A DNA stretch of 45,938 nt from Acidobacteriota bacterium (lineage in GTDB: Bacteria; Acidobacteriota; Terriglobia; Terriglobales; Acidobacteriaceae), in contig JAGWNX010000023.1 of NCBI GenBank assembly GCA_028872955.1, forward strand, positions 1-45,938, written 5' to 3'. The notes under the pieces are model-generated. The model was given only the letters and a program-made list of their open reading frames with translations. It ran no database searches and had not been told where the DNA came from. Shown piece after piece: positions 24,050 through 32,516 of this stretch. A program made the translations under genes and the position numbers. How positions within the stretch are numbered: the first letter of the stretch is position 1; every line of letters starts with the position of its first letter.

Positions 24050-26269
24050 TTAGTGAAGCGGCAGCACCGCTGTGAGCGGTGTGTTGTCTGAGGCAGCACC
24101 CACCAGCACGGTGTACGTGCCGGTCGGCAGACTCCAACTCTCCGTCGCTTCGTCAAAGATCTGCAGTGCGCGGGTATCTACGGGCACGGTCACCGTCTGC
24201 GACTCGCCCGCAGCCAGCGTCACGCGCTTCCAGCCCACCAGGCGCTTGTAGGGCTCGTCGGAGCCACTGGGTGGCGCCGCGTAGACCTCGGCAATCTCTG
24301 CGCCCGCTCGCTTGCCCGTGTTCTTTACCGTAAACGTCACCGCCCTGGCAGCAGCATCCACCTGCAGCCCGGTGTACGCAAAGGCGGTGTAGGAGAGGCC
24401 GTAGCCGAAGGCGAAGAGCGGCCTACGATGCTCAGTCTCATACCATTTGTAACCAACTCTGGCACCTTCATGATAGGGCACGGCATAGCTGCCATCTGCA
24501 GCAGAGATGTCGGCCGCATTATGCACAGTCGACGGCGTGAGCGGCGCAATGGTGGCACGCGGCAGATCGCTCTCCGTCGCAGGAAAGCTGAGCGCCAGCT
24601 TGCCGCTGGGGTTTACCGTGCCCGTCAGCACGTTGGCCAGCGCCCGATGACCGGCACTGCCCGCATACCAGGCCTCTACCACCGCAGCCACCTTGCCCAG
24701 CCACGGCATGGTCACGGCGGTGCCACTCTCCAGCACCACCACCGTGTGCGCGTTGGCTGCCGCCACCTGCTCGATCAAGGCCTCCTGGCCGTCAGGCAGT
24801 GCGAGGTTCGGCAGATCAAGGTCCTCCGCCTCCCACTGGTAGGCAAAGACGATGGCAAGATCGGCGCTGCCTGCCAGCCGGGCCGCCGCCGCAGGATCGG
24901 CACCATCGTTGTACTCAATCGCGGTGTCGGGCAGGCTGGCTCGCAGCGCCTTCAGGGGCGAGGTAGGGAACCACACATGATCATGCCAGTTGGTGCTGCC
25001 CTGCCCCTCGGGCATAATCGCGTTGCCGCCAGGAGGATCGACCTGCGCCGAGCCCCCGCCAGAGATCATGCCTACATCCGCGTGTCCGCCGATGACAGCA
25101 ATGCGGTGCACACGCTTCGTATCAATCGGCAGGACCGAAGCGCTGTTCTTCAGCAACACAATGCTCTTCTCTTCGATGCGCTGCGCAACCTCCAGCCCCT
25201 TCTCCACATCCACCACACCCGGCTGCGGCGGATGATCCACCACACCGGACGCAAACAGCGCATACAGCACGCGACGCGCGTGGTCATCAATCTCTGCCAT
25301 TGGCACGCGTCCCGCCTCAACAGCCTGCTTCAGCTTGTCGCCCATGAACTCTGCCATCGGCTGCTCCTGGTCAAGCCCGGCAGCGGAGGCCTTCTCCGTG
25401 CTGTGGGTCCCGCCCCAGTCCGAGAGGACAAAGCCCTTGTAGCCCCACTGCGTTTTCAGTACATCGTGCAGGGTGTAGCGGTTCTCGCACGCATAGTCGC
25501 CGTTGATGCGGTTGTACGAGCACATCACCGCGCCCGGATTGGCGATTGAAATGCCGATATGAAAAGCCAGCAGGTCCGACTCCTGCATGGCGCGCCTGGA
25601 GATCACGATGTTCATGCCGGAGCGACCGGTCTCCTGATCATTCAGCGCGTAGTGCTTAATGTCGCCCACCACATGCTGCGCCTGCTCGCACTTCATCATG
25701 GAACCCACCAACGTTCCGGCCAGCAGCGGATCCTCACCGGCGTACTCAAACGTGCGACCGTTGCGCGGCTCACGCGCCAGGTTCACACCACCGCCCAGGG
25801 TCATGTCGTAGCCCTGCGCGCGCAGCTCCCGGCCAATCACCTCACCGTAGGCACAGGCGGAGTCCACATCCCAGGCCGAGGCCGCTCCCAGGTTGGAGGG
25901 CAACGCCGTGGAGTAGCGGCCGTTAGCACCGCTGTCGCGCACGCCATACGCCGCGTCTGAGATAAGCAGCCCGGGAATGCCCAGCCGCGCCACACCCTCC
26001 ACGTAGCCTGCGCCTCCATTCGCCAGATGCGTCAACGGCATCTGCCAGTTCGGCACATGAGCCATGCCGTTGCCGTGAGCAAAGGCCAGCTTTTCGTCCA
26101 GCGTGAGTTGCTGCAGCACCAGTTCGGCTCGCTGCTCCGGCGGCAGCGCCGTATTCATCCATGGGCGCGCAGCCTGTTGCTGTGCGGGCAGCACCGTAGC
26201 GACAGCGATAAACGCCAGCACTGCACGCATGCGGCAAAGGCTCCAACGAAGGGTTCGGACAGAAGACAT
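24050..26269 (-). CDS. GH3 beta-glucosidase
   Basis: A 739-residue exported GH3 enzyme, clearly different from its downstream neighbour and probably of different substrate preference. A signal peptide (MRAVLAFIAVATVLPAQ) is followed by LTLDEKLAFAHGNG and IPGLLISDAAYGVRD. Next are the barrel blocks DIKHYALNDQET and the nucleophile aspartate in GFVLSDWGGTHST. The sandwich domain (VLPIDTKRVHRIAVIGGHAD) and a fibronectin-III-like C-terminus (FAFGYGLSYTAF, VKNTGKRAGAEIAEVY) complete it. GGAG lies just before ATG 26269; ATG 26230 is an alternative start directly at the signal peptide. Confidence 0.92.
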   Translation of the reverse strand: MSSVRTLRWSLCRMRAVLAFIAVATVLPAQQQAARPWMNTALPPEQRAELVLQQLTLDEKLAFAHGNGMAHVPNWQMPLTHLANGGAGYVEGVARLGIPGLLISDAAYGVRDSGANGRYSTALPSNLGAASAWDVDSACAYGEVIGRELRAQGYDMTLGGGVNLAREPRNGRTFEYAGEDPLLAGTLVGSMMKCEQAQHVVGDIKHYALNDQETGRSGMNIVISRRAMQESDLLAFHIGISIANPGAVMCSYNRINGDYACENRYTLHDVLKTQWGYKGFVLSDWGGTHSTEKASAAGLDQEQPMAEFMGDKLKQAVEAGRVPMAEIDDHARRVLYALFASGVVDHPPQPGVVDVEKGLEVAQRIEEKSIVLLKNSASVLPIDTKRVHRIAVIGGHADVGMISGGGSAQVDPPGGNAIMPEGQGSTNWHDHVWFPTSPLKALRASLPDTAIEYNDGADPAAAARLAGSADLAIVFAYQWEAEDLDLPNLALPDGQEALIEQVAAANAHTVVVLESGTAVTMPWLGKVAAVVEAWYAGSAGHRALANVLTGTVNPSGKLALSFPATESDLPRATIAPLTPSTVHNAADISAADGSYAVPYHEGARVGYKWYETEHRRPLFAFGYGLSYTAFAYTGLQVDAAARAVTFTVKNTGKRAGAEIAEVYAAPPSGSDEPYKRLVGWKRVTLAAGESQTVTVPVDTRALQIFDEATESWSLPTGTYTVLVGAASDNTPLTAVLPLH

Positions 26270-26344
26270 AGCTCTCCAGCACTTCAAGGTTCGGTTCTTC
26301 AACACTGCGAAACGTGCTCCGCGACGACTCTGCTGACGCCAGCT

Positions 26345-28315
26345 CTACTGCTTCAGCCTGGCCTCCAGATCGGGCACAAAGATGGTCTGGGCGCTGGGAT
26401 CCAACTGCCTGGCCCCAGTCAGCGCGCTCTGCCAGGCTGCGCGTGCCTCCTGCGTGCGGCCAGCGCGAGCCAGCAGGTTGCCCAGGGTCTGCTGCGCAGT
26501 AATCGAAGCCGGATCCAGCGCTGCGGCCTCCTGCGCCAGCGCAAGTCCCGTTGCCGGATCGTCGGCTCGCACGGCGTTCTGCGCGCGAGCAAGCGCTGCG
26601 GCCTGGTGCAGATCAAACCGCCCACGGTACACCATCACACCGTAGTCGATCATCGCGTCCGGCTGCCTGGATCGAAACGCATCGTAGGGGTTCAGAGAGG
26701 CCGCCGGCCACTCACAGCCGGACAGGTCGCCTGCACTCAGAAACACCGTGCCCTCCACGATCGGGTCGATATTATCTGCGCCGCCCAGCCAGGAGGTGTC
26801 CGCCGTGGGCAGATGCTTACAGTGGATGCCGTAGGTCTCGGGCAGAATCTCAGGCGTGGCGAAGTAGGCAAACCAGCAGGCCTCGCCGGGGTGCTGGTCC
26901 TGCCATGCCTTTACCTGGTAGAGCTGCTGCGCCCAGTCCACGTTGGCGTCGCTCAACAGGTTGTGGACGTTGGCTGGCCCGCCCCAGGCCTCGTTGGCAT
27001 ACGCCATGAAGTTTGGAAACACTGCCAGCGACGAGGTGACATGCAACACCATCAGCACCAGCAAGGCCACCATCCAGCGCCGACCTGCCTGTGCCATGGT
27101 AGCCGCTGCGCCCCCCGCCAGCACAAACAGGAACACATACATCGGCAGCAGGTGCCGCGCGCCGATATTCATGTTGGAGAGGATGGCAACCAGCAGATAG
27201 AACAGCCCGGGCAGCACCAGGTACACCACCTCGCGGCTCCAGCGCAGCCGACGCCTCGCCAGCGCATACCCGGCCACAGCCGTCAACGCCAGCAGACCGA
27301 GGGTGCTCTTAATGAGCAGCACGCTGGGGAAGTACCACCACACACCATGCGAGTAGTTGTGGCCCAGCAGGAACGTGGGATAGAACAGCGCCATTCGTTT
27401 GACGTCGACCAGCCCGATCAGATACGACTCCGGCAGCAGGTGCCACCGCCCCACCCAGTTGATGATGCGTGCCGTTCCCGGCCCCAGCGGCGCCACGTAC
27501 TCGGCCAGGGTGGTGCTCATGGCTACGCCTGCCGGGCGGGTAGCGTACCGGAAGCCATAAAACGCCCACAGGACCAGCACCCCCACCACCACGATGGCGG
27601 AAAAGGCAGACGCCAGGCGCAAGGCAGTCGCTCGCCGCGTGCCGCGCGCTGCGGTCAGCACCTCGTACCCGATCAGCAACAGCAGCATGGGTGCCAGCAG
27701 TACGCCGGAGTGCTTGGTGGCCAGCAGCAGACCGGCAACCACACCCGCCACCACCAGCCGCGGCAGCCCGGGCTGCCGCACGTAACGGTAGAAGCACCAG
27801 ACGCTGGCCAGAAAGAAGAGCGACACACCAATGTCTGTGGTTACCAGGGCGGAGTGCGCCAGTACGTTGGGGTCCAGGGCCAGCAACGTCAGGGCAGCCA
27901 GTGCGGCCCAGTCGCCAAAGAGCTCGCGCGTCATGGCAAAGACGACCAGCGACAGAGCAATCGCCAGCAGACCCGCCGCCAGACGCATCTGAAAGACCAT
28001 CTGGTTGCGATCACCATCGTTCCGGGCCAGCCAGTCACGGCCGTTCAGGTAGGCTTCCTGTTTGAAGTCGCGATTGTGCAGCGGCGGAGTCCACAGGTCT
28101 CGACCCAGCACAGGGAGCGCTGCCAGCAGCTTGACCAGGGGCGGGTGCTCCGGGTTCAGACCGTAGTCGTGCGCGTGCCACATCATGTAGCCGGCGTACA
28201 TGTGGTCATCCTCGTCAAAGGTCAGGGACTCGCGATGGATGACCAAGACCGTCAAGAGCAGCTGCAGGCCAATCAGGCCGGCCACCAACTTCCAAAGTAC
28301 CTTACTCGACACCAC
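26345..28315 (-). CDS. GT39/PMT-like membrane glycosyltransferase with TPR-like tail
   Basis: A 656-residue multi-span inner-membrane protein of the ArnT/PMT (GT-C) superfamily, which uses polyprenyl-phosphate sugars. The first periplasmic loop carries LTFDEDDHMYAGYMMWHAHD with the usual acidic pair, then EHPPLVKLLAALPVL. About ten further spans follow (for example ALDPNVLAHSALVTTDIGVS). The C-terminal 80 residues form helix pairs of TPR type (AQQTLGNLLARAGRTQEARA). GTG at 28315 is the chosen start because AAGGAG lies six bases upstream; a GTG at 28312 is equally near. Acceptor and donor are unknown. It is 75 bp upstream of the GH3 pair. Confidence 0.85.
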   Translation of the reverse strand: MVSSKVLWKLVAGLIGLQLLLTVLVIHRESLTFDEDDHMYAGYMMWHAHDYGLNPEHPPLVKLLAALPVLGRDLWTPPLHNRDFKQEAYLNGRDWLARNDGDRNQMVFQMRLAAGLLAIALSLVVFAMTRELFGDWAALAALTLLALDPNVLAHSALVTTDIGVSLFFLASVWCFYRYVRQPGLPRLVVAGVVAGLLLATKHSGVLLAPMLLLLIGYEVLTAARGTRRATALRLASAFSAIVVVGVLVLWAFYGFRYATRPAGVAMSTTLAEYVAPLGPGTARIINWVGRWHLLPESYLIGLVDVKRMALFYPTFLLGHNYSHGVWWYFPSVLLIKSTLGLLALTAVAGYALARRRLRWSREVVYLVLPGLFYLLVAILSNMNIGARHLLPMYVFLFVLAGGAAATMAQAGRRWMVALLVLMVLHVTSSLAVFPNFMAYANEAWGGPANVHNLLSDANVDWAQQLYQVKAWQDQHPGEACWFAYFATPEILPETYGIHCKHLPTADTSWLGGADNIDPIVEGTVFLSAGDLSGCEWPAASLNPYDAFRSRQPDAMIDYGVMVYRGRFDLHQAAALARAQNAVRADDPATGLALAQEAAALDPASITAQQTLGNLLARAGRTQEARAAWQSALTGARQLDPSAQTIFVPDLEARLKQ

Positions 28316-28638
28316 TTCGCTCTCCTTACGCAAACGCCTGCCGTGCCGGCACACGGACCGAGCCGGGAAACCGGGCGCCGCCATGGTACACACGGCGCGG
28401 GCCATCCTCAATTCGCAGCGAGCGCCATGGGCCGCCCGCAACGCTTGAGGCCCTGCCACACCTCTGCCAGCTAATCCCGAGCACACTACGCCGATGCACA
28501 CTGCACTGAGAAACAACAACGCGCATCACCGGCTGTATCAAGCCGTCAAGTCATTTATATTGATGACGATACGGGGCATACACCCAGGCAGGTATGATAC
28601 GTCGCAAGGGTTGGTCTCCAGGCGACTGGGCCGCTGGC
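28316..28638. other. Intergenic region without a recognisable gene
   Basis: 323 bp between two minus-strand genes. It should contain the promoter of the GT39-like gene. A minus-strand TTGACG near 28548 is the only -35-like sequence I noticed, with no matching -10 at usual spacing. No RNA gene or repeat seen. Confidence 0.3.
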
Positions 28639-29868
28639 CTACCAGGTTTGCACGGCCAGCACGCGGGGCGGCCCGGCGTGGCCATCGATCACATGCGTCT
28701 CGAGCACCGCTTCCAGGTTTCGCTGCTCCCAGTTGGGCCCGGCCTGCTGCAGCATAGCCTCCAGGTACGCGGGGTTGGAGACGACCTCACTGGCGGCCTC
28801 CGTGCCTTCGCCCAGGATTCCGGCCACGATCACGACCGGCTGGCCGGTCACGGTGTCGTGAATGCGGGCCACCACGGCGTAGTCCTCTGCCAGGCGCGTC
28901 TCAGGAACCTCCCACTGCAGGGTCCAGAAGCGATGCTCGGGGCTGCGATGGTCCACCAGCTTGCGCAGGCCATCCTCCACGACGAAGCCGTAGGGCAGGT
29001 TCTGCGTAATGCGCAGCGTCCACGGGTTATCAAAGGCCCCAATCAACACCACAGGCCCATCGCGTAGCTGGGCGAACTGGGTGTGCGTGGCCGCTACCAC
29101 CCGGAAGGCACCGTTGCGGGGCACAAGCGGAATGATTGTCCTGGCCAGCGTGATGACGTCGGAGACGTTCAGGTTGCCGTAGACAGGCAGCCCCTCGGTT
29201 GTGTTGCGGTCGCGGTCTTCGGCGTCGACCGGCTCCCCGAGGCAGTAGGTTACCTCGCTGGGGGCCGAGGTCATTGGCGCCCAAAAGCGCTCCAGGGCAG
29301 AGGGTGGCCTGCGCGGCGGCACACGACCGGCGGCAAAGCCCAGCAAAGCCGCCACTGCCAGCCCTACCAGCCCCAGCAGCACGTGGCCTGGCCTGAGACC
29401 CGCAGCCGGGGCCACGGGCGGGAGCCGCGGCTCCGCGGCCTGTGGTGTGACAGGCGGCTCAACCGGCACAACCGAGGACAGCTTCTCCGGGGTCGGCAGG
29501 CGAAACTGCGGCACGTAGGAGCCCACCGGCATCTCAATCACGACTTCTCCGGCGTGCTCGGCCTGATAGTAGTACTGAATCAACCGCTTGCGTACCTCAG
29601 CCGCCGTGGTGCGCACCACGGGATCCAGGTTGACGTCATAGTTCGGCTCGCGGCCAAAGGCCTCCACGCCGATGGTGCGCTCTTTCAGATCGCCAGCGTG
29701 CCCCTGCAGCGCCTGCTCCACCGTGTAGGCCAGCAGCACCGGGTAGCGCTTGCTGTTGGTAAATAGAGGATGCGCCAACAGACGCCGCAACTGTTCGCGA
29801 ACCGCCGCAGCGTCTACGGACGCGGCGATCCCGAGACTCTCCCTGGCAGATTGGCGCGAAACAGACAT
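28639..29868 (-). CDS. Membrane-spanning winged-helix regulator (acidobacterial type)
   Basis: A 409-residue one-component regulator-like protein. Residues 20-123 (REQLRRLLAHPLFTNSKRYP, LKERTIGVEAFGREPNYDVN, VRTTAAEVRKRLIQYYYQ, VIEMPVGSYVPQF) form the DNA-binding-like domain that I know as recurrent in acidobacterial genomes and similar in style to OmpR/CadC winged helices. A single membrane helix at about 162-182 is followed by a 225-residue extracytoplasmic domain I do not recognise (VSDVITLARTIIPLVPRNGAF; VVLIGAFDNPWTL). The architecture suggests direct signal passage from the periplasm to DNA. It is divergent from the epimerase/dehydrogenase pair. ATG 29868 is chosen without strong ribosome-site support. 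Confidence 0.7.
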   Translation of the reverse strand: MSVSRQSARESLGIAASVDAAAVREQLRRLLAHPLFTNSKRYPVLLAYTVEQALQGHAGDLKERTIGVEAFGREPNYDVNLDPVVRTTAAEVRKRLIQYYYQAEHAGEVVIEMPVGSYVPQFRLPTPEKLSSVVPVEPPVTPQAAEPRLPPVAPAAGLRPGHVLLGLVGLAVAALLGFAAGRVPPRRPPSALERFWAPMTSAPSEVTYCLGEPVDAEDRDRNTTEGLPVYGNLNVSDVITLARTIIPLVPRNGAFRVVAATHTQFAQLRDGPVVLIGAFDNPWTLRITQNLPYGFVVEDGLRKLVDHRSPEHRFWTLQWEVPETRLAEDYAVVARIHDTVTGQPVVIVAGILGEGTEAASEVVSNPAYLEAMLQQAGPNWEQRNLEAVLETHVIDGHAGPPRVLAVQTW

Positions 29869-30017
29869 CGTGGCGGGTGGGCTCCTCAAAGGCCGGGCTA
29901 CTACAACAGATGATAGTACCGACACGGGAGAGCGGCACCCACACGGCCAACCCACACCCAGGCTGCCTCCTCGTACACAGGTCCACGGGAGTGTACAACA
30001 GAGAAGTCGGAGGGAAG

Positions 30018-30980
30018 ATGGCTAAGGTTCTGGTAACGGGCGGGGCAGGATTTATCGGGTCGCACCTGGTGCGGGCGCTGTTGGAGCGCGGGGACAGCGT
30101 GCGCGTCCTGGACAACTTTGCCACCGGGAAGCCACGCAACCTGGACGGCATGCTCGATGTCATCGACCTGCGGGAGGTGGACCTGCGCGACGCCGACGGG
30201 GTGCGCGCGGCCTGCGCAGGCATGGAGTACATCCTGCACCAGGGTGCCCTGCCCAGCGTTCCGCGCTCCGTGCAGGACCCCCGCACCAGCCACGAAGTGA
30301 ATGTGAACGGGACCTTTAATGTGCTGGAGGGTGCTCGTCTGGAGGGGGTACGCCGGGTGCTGTACGCCGCGTCGTCCTCAGCCTATGGCGATCAGCCTGG
30401 CTTTCCGCGGGTGGAGACGATGGTGCCCCAGCCTCTAAGCCCCTACGCCACGCAAAAGCTGACCGGCGAACTGTATATGCAGACCTACTGGCGCGTCTAC
30501 GGAGTGGAGACAGTGTGCCTGCGCTACTTCAACATCTTTGGCCCCAGGCAGGATGCCGAGTCCGCCTACTCCGGCGTGATGGCCCGGTTTGCGCTGCAGA
30601 TGATTCGCGGCGAGCAGCCAACCATCTTTGGCGATGGCCTGCAGGGCCGCGACTTCACCTATGTGGAAAACGTGGTCTCAGCGAATCTTAAATCGATGAG
30701 CGCACCCGCAACTTCTGTTGCAGGTGGTGTGTTTAACGTTGCGTGTGGCACACGACACACATTACTTGAGACCTACTCCGGCCTGGCGCGTCTACTCACA
30801 TATCCCCATCCTGTGCTGCACGGTCCTGCCCGGGATGGAGACGTCCGAGACTCGCTCGCTGACATCCAAGCGGCCCGTCTTGCTTTTGGCTACGAGCCCC
30901 TGATCGGCTTTGCCGAGGGTTTGCGAAGGACGGTCGCGTGGTACCGCAAGGAATATCCTCCCCAGGAAGCAGAACATTGA
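30018..30980 (+). CDS. UDP-N-acetylhexosamine 4-epimerase-like SDR
   Basis: A 320-residue extended SDR epimerase of the WbpP/TviC/GalE group. It starts [20 protein letters not shown] and has AASSSAYGDQPGFPRVE and the catalytic Tyr/Lys in SPYATQKLTGELYMQTY. The NIFGPRQ and FGDGLQGRDFTYVENVV blocks follow. ATG 30018 has GGAGGGAAG immediately upstream, so the longer upstream frame is discarded. Its TGA overlaps the TTG start of the next gene. Pairing with a UDP-HexNAc 6-dehydrogenase suggests UDP-GalNAcA formation, as in the Vi-antigen TviB/TviC pair; this is inferred from context. Confidence 0.88.
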   Translation: MAKVLVTGGAGFIGSHLVRALLERGDSVRVLDNFATGKPRNLDGMLDVIDLREVDLRDADGVRAACAGMEYILHQGALPSVPRSVQDPRTSHEVNVNGTFNVLEGARLEGVRRVLYAASSSAYGDQPGFPRVETMVPQPLSPYATQKLTGELYMQTYWRVYGVETVCLRYFNIFGPRQDAESAYSGVMARFALQMIRGEQPTIFGDGLQGRDFTYVENVVSANLKSMSAPATSVAGGVFNVACGTRHTLLETYSGLARLLTYPHPVLHGPARDGDVRDSLADIQAARLAFGYEPLIGFAEGLRRTVAWYRKEYPPQEAEH

Positions 30981-32377
30981 GCCCATTAGAACTAGCAGTT
31001 GCGGCGGGATCGACGACAGAGCTGGACGCCTGGCTGGAACGAGTGGAAAAGCGTACGGCCCGCATCGGCGTGATTGGCATGGGCTACGTGGGCCTGCCGC
31101 TTGCCTTGCTCCTCAGTGAAGAGCGCTTCCGGGTGACAGGCTTTGACATCGACGCCGAGAAGGTGACGCAGCTCAACCGTGGTGAGTCCTACATCCGCCA
31201 CATCGAGGGCGACCACCTGGCGATGGCGCACCAGGCAGGATTCCGCGCGACCACAGACTACGCCGAGATCGCCGCTATGGACGCCGTACTCATCTGCGTC
31301 CCCACACCGCTGCACGCCGACCACACGCCGGACATGCGGGCCGTGGTTCACACAATTGAGTCCATCGCCCCGCACCTGCTGCCCGGGCAGTTGGTCATTC
31401 TGGAGAGCACCACCTACCCCGGCACCACCGAAGAGCTGATTGTGCCCGCCATCAACCGAGCCGGCCAGGCGCGCGGTGTCCAGGTGCTTGCTCCGTTACC
31501 GGCCTCGGCAGGTGTGGACGACGCGCGGTTGCTGGACGGTGTGATGGTTGCCTTCTCGCCAGAACGCGAAGACCCGGGGAACATGGTCGTGCCGCGCCGC
31601 GAGGTGCCCAAGGTGATTGGCGGCTACGACGCGCGCGCCACGGCCGCCGCATGCGCGCTGTACAGCTGCATCTTCCGTAGCACGGTACCGGTCAGCTCGC
31701 CAGCCACGGCAGAGATGACCAAGCTGCTCGAGAACATCTACCGATGCGTCAACATCGCACTGGTGAACGAGATCAAGCTGGTGTGCGAGGGCATGGGCCT
31801 GGATGTGTGGGAGGTGATCGACGCTGCCTCCACCAAGCCATTCGGCTTTCAACCCTTCTACCCGGGCCCGGGTGTCGGCGGCCACTGCATCCCGGTGGAC
31901 CCGTTCTACCTGAGCTGGAAAGCTCGTCAGCACGGCCACGCAACACGCTTTATTGAGCTGGCAGGCGAGGTCAATGAGTCCATGCCCGCGCATGTCGTGC
32001 AGACCACCTCGCGCGCGCTGAAGCAGCGGGGCTGCAGCCTGATGGGAGCACGGGCGCTGATCCTTGGCCTGGCCTACAAGGCCGATGTCGATGACCTGCG
32101 GGAGTCGCCCGCGCTGCGCATCATCGACCTGCTGGAGCAGGCAGGGGCACGCGTGCACTACAACGACCCCTACTTCCCACAGGTCGGCCGCGGTCGCAAG
32201 TACGACCTGCAGATGCACTCTACCCCACTCAGCGACCTCGGCAAGTTTGATTGCGTGCTGATCGTGACCGACCACTCGGTATACAACTACGAGCAGATCG
32301 TCGACGAAGCAAAGCTGGTGATCGACACCCGTAACGCCACGCGAGGCCGGCGCTCCCCCAAGATTGTTCGCTGTTAG
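30977..32377 (+). CDS. UDP-N-acetylhexosamine 6-dehydrogenase (WbpA/WbpO/TviB-type)
   Basis: A 466-residue nucleotide-sugar dehydrogenase oxidising C6 of UDP-GlcNAc or UDP-GalNAc to the uronic acid with NAD. The N-terminal Rossmann motif is RIGVIGMGYVGLPLALLLSE, followed by VLICVPTPL and FSPEREDPGN. The catalytic cysteine is near residue 304 in GVGGHCIPVDPFYLSWKA, and the C-terminal domain starts ILGLAYKADVDDLRESPAL. TTG 30977 is preferred because AGGAAG lies eight bases before it and it overlaps the epimerase stop. A stretch before the SPERE block (VLAPLPASAGVDDARLLDG) is longer than usual. Transcription ends at the terminator 24 bp downstream. Confidence 0.9.
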   Translation: MSPLELAVAAGSTTELDAWLERVEKRTARIGVIGMGYVGLPLALLLSEERFRVTGFDIDAEKVTQLNRGESYIRHIEGDHLAMAHQAGFRATTDYAEIAAMDAVLICVPTPLHADHTPDMRAVVHTIESIAPHLLPGQLVILESTTYPGTTEELIVPAINRAGQARGVQVLAPLPASAGVDDARLLDGVMVAFSPEREDPGNMVVPRREVPKVIGGYDARATAAACALYSCIFRSTVPVSSPATAEMTKLLENIYRCVNIALVNEIKLVCEGMGLDVWEVIDAASTKPFGFQPFYPGPGVGGHCIPVDPFYLSWKARQHGHATRFIELAGEVNESMPAHVVQTTSRALKQRGCSLMGARALILGLAYKADVDDLRESPALRIIDLLEQAGARVHYNDPYFPQVGRGRKYDLQMHSTPLSDLGKFDCVLIVTDHSVYNYEQIVDEAKLVIDTRNATRGRRSPKIVRC

Positions 32378-32400
32378 CGCGGGCTCATGAGAGCGCTCTT

Positions 32401-32433
32401 ATCCCCTTCTGGCCCGGCCGGAAGGGGATTTTT
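32401..32433 (+). terminator. Intrinsic terminator of the epimerase/dehydrogenase operon
   Basis: A nine-pair perfect stem, ATCCCCTTC (32401-32409) with GAAGGGGAT (32421-32429), an 11-base loop, and TTTT following. It begins 24 bp after the dehydrogenase stop. Confidence 0.92.
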
Positions 32434-32516
32434 GCTGCGCTGTGGATTGACGCCGCGCGGGCCCTGCTTGCAGTATCAAGAGACACGAGGTCTGTGCTAC
32501 CCCAGCTGAGCATCAT

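Noticed and set aside
21612..24053. Plus-strand 813-codon gene opposite the GH3 gene
   Set aside because: Antisense frame with His/Arg-rich composition, a usual shadow of GC-rich coding DNA.
26027..28474. Plus-strand 815-codon gene opposite the GT39-like gene
   Set aside because: Antisense shadow; the minus strand carries a clear multi-span membrane protein.
29869..29885. GGCGGGTGGGC similar to the element end, before the regulator gene
   Set aside because: Only 9-11 bases match and no element sequence follows; most likely chance in GC-rich DNA.
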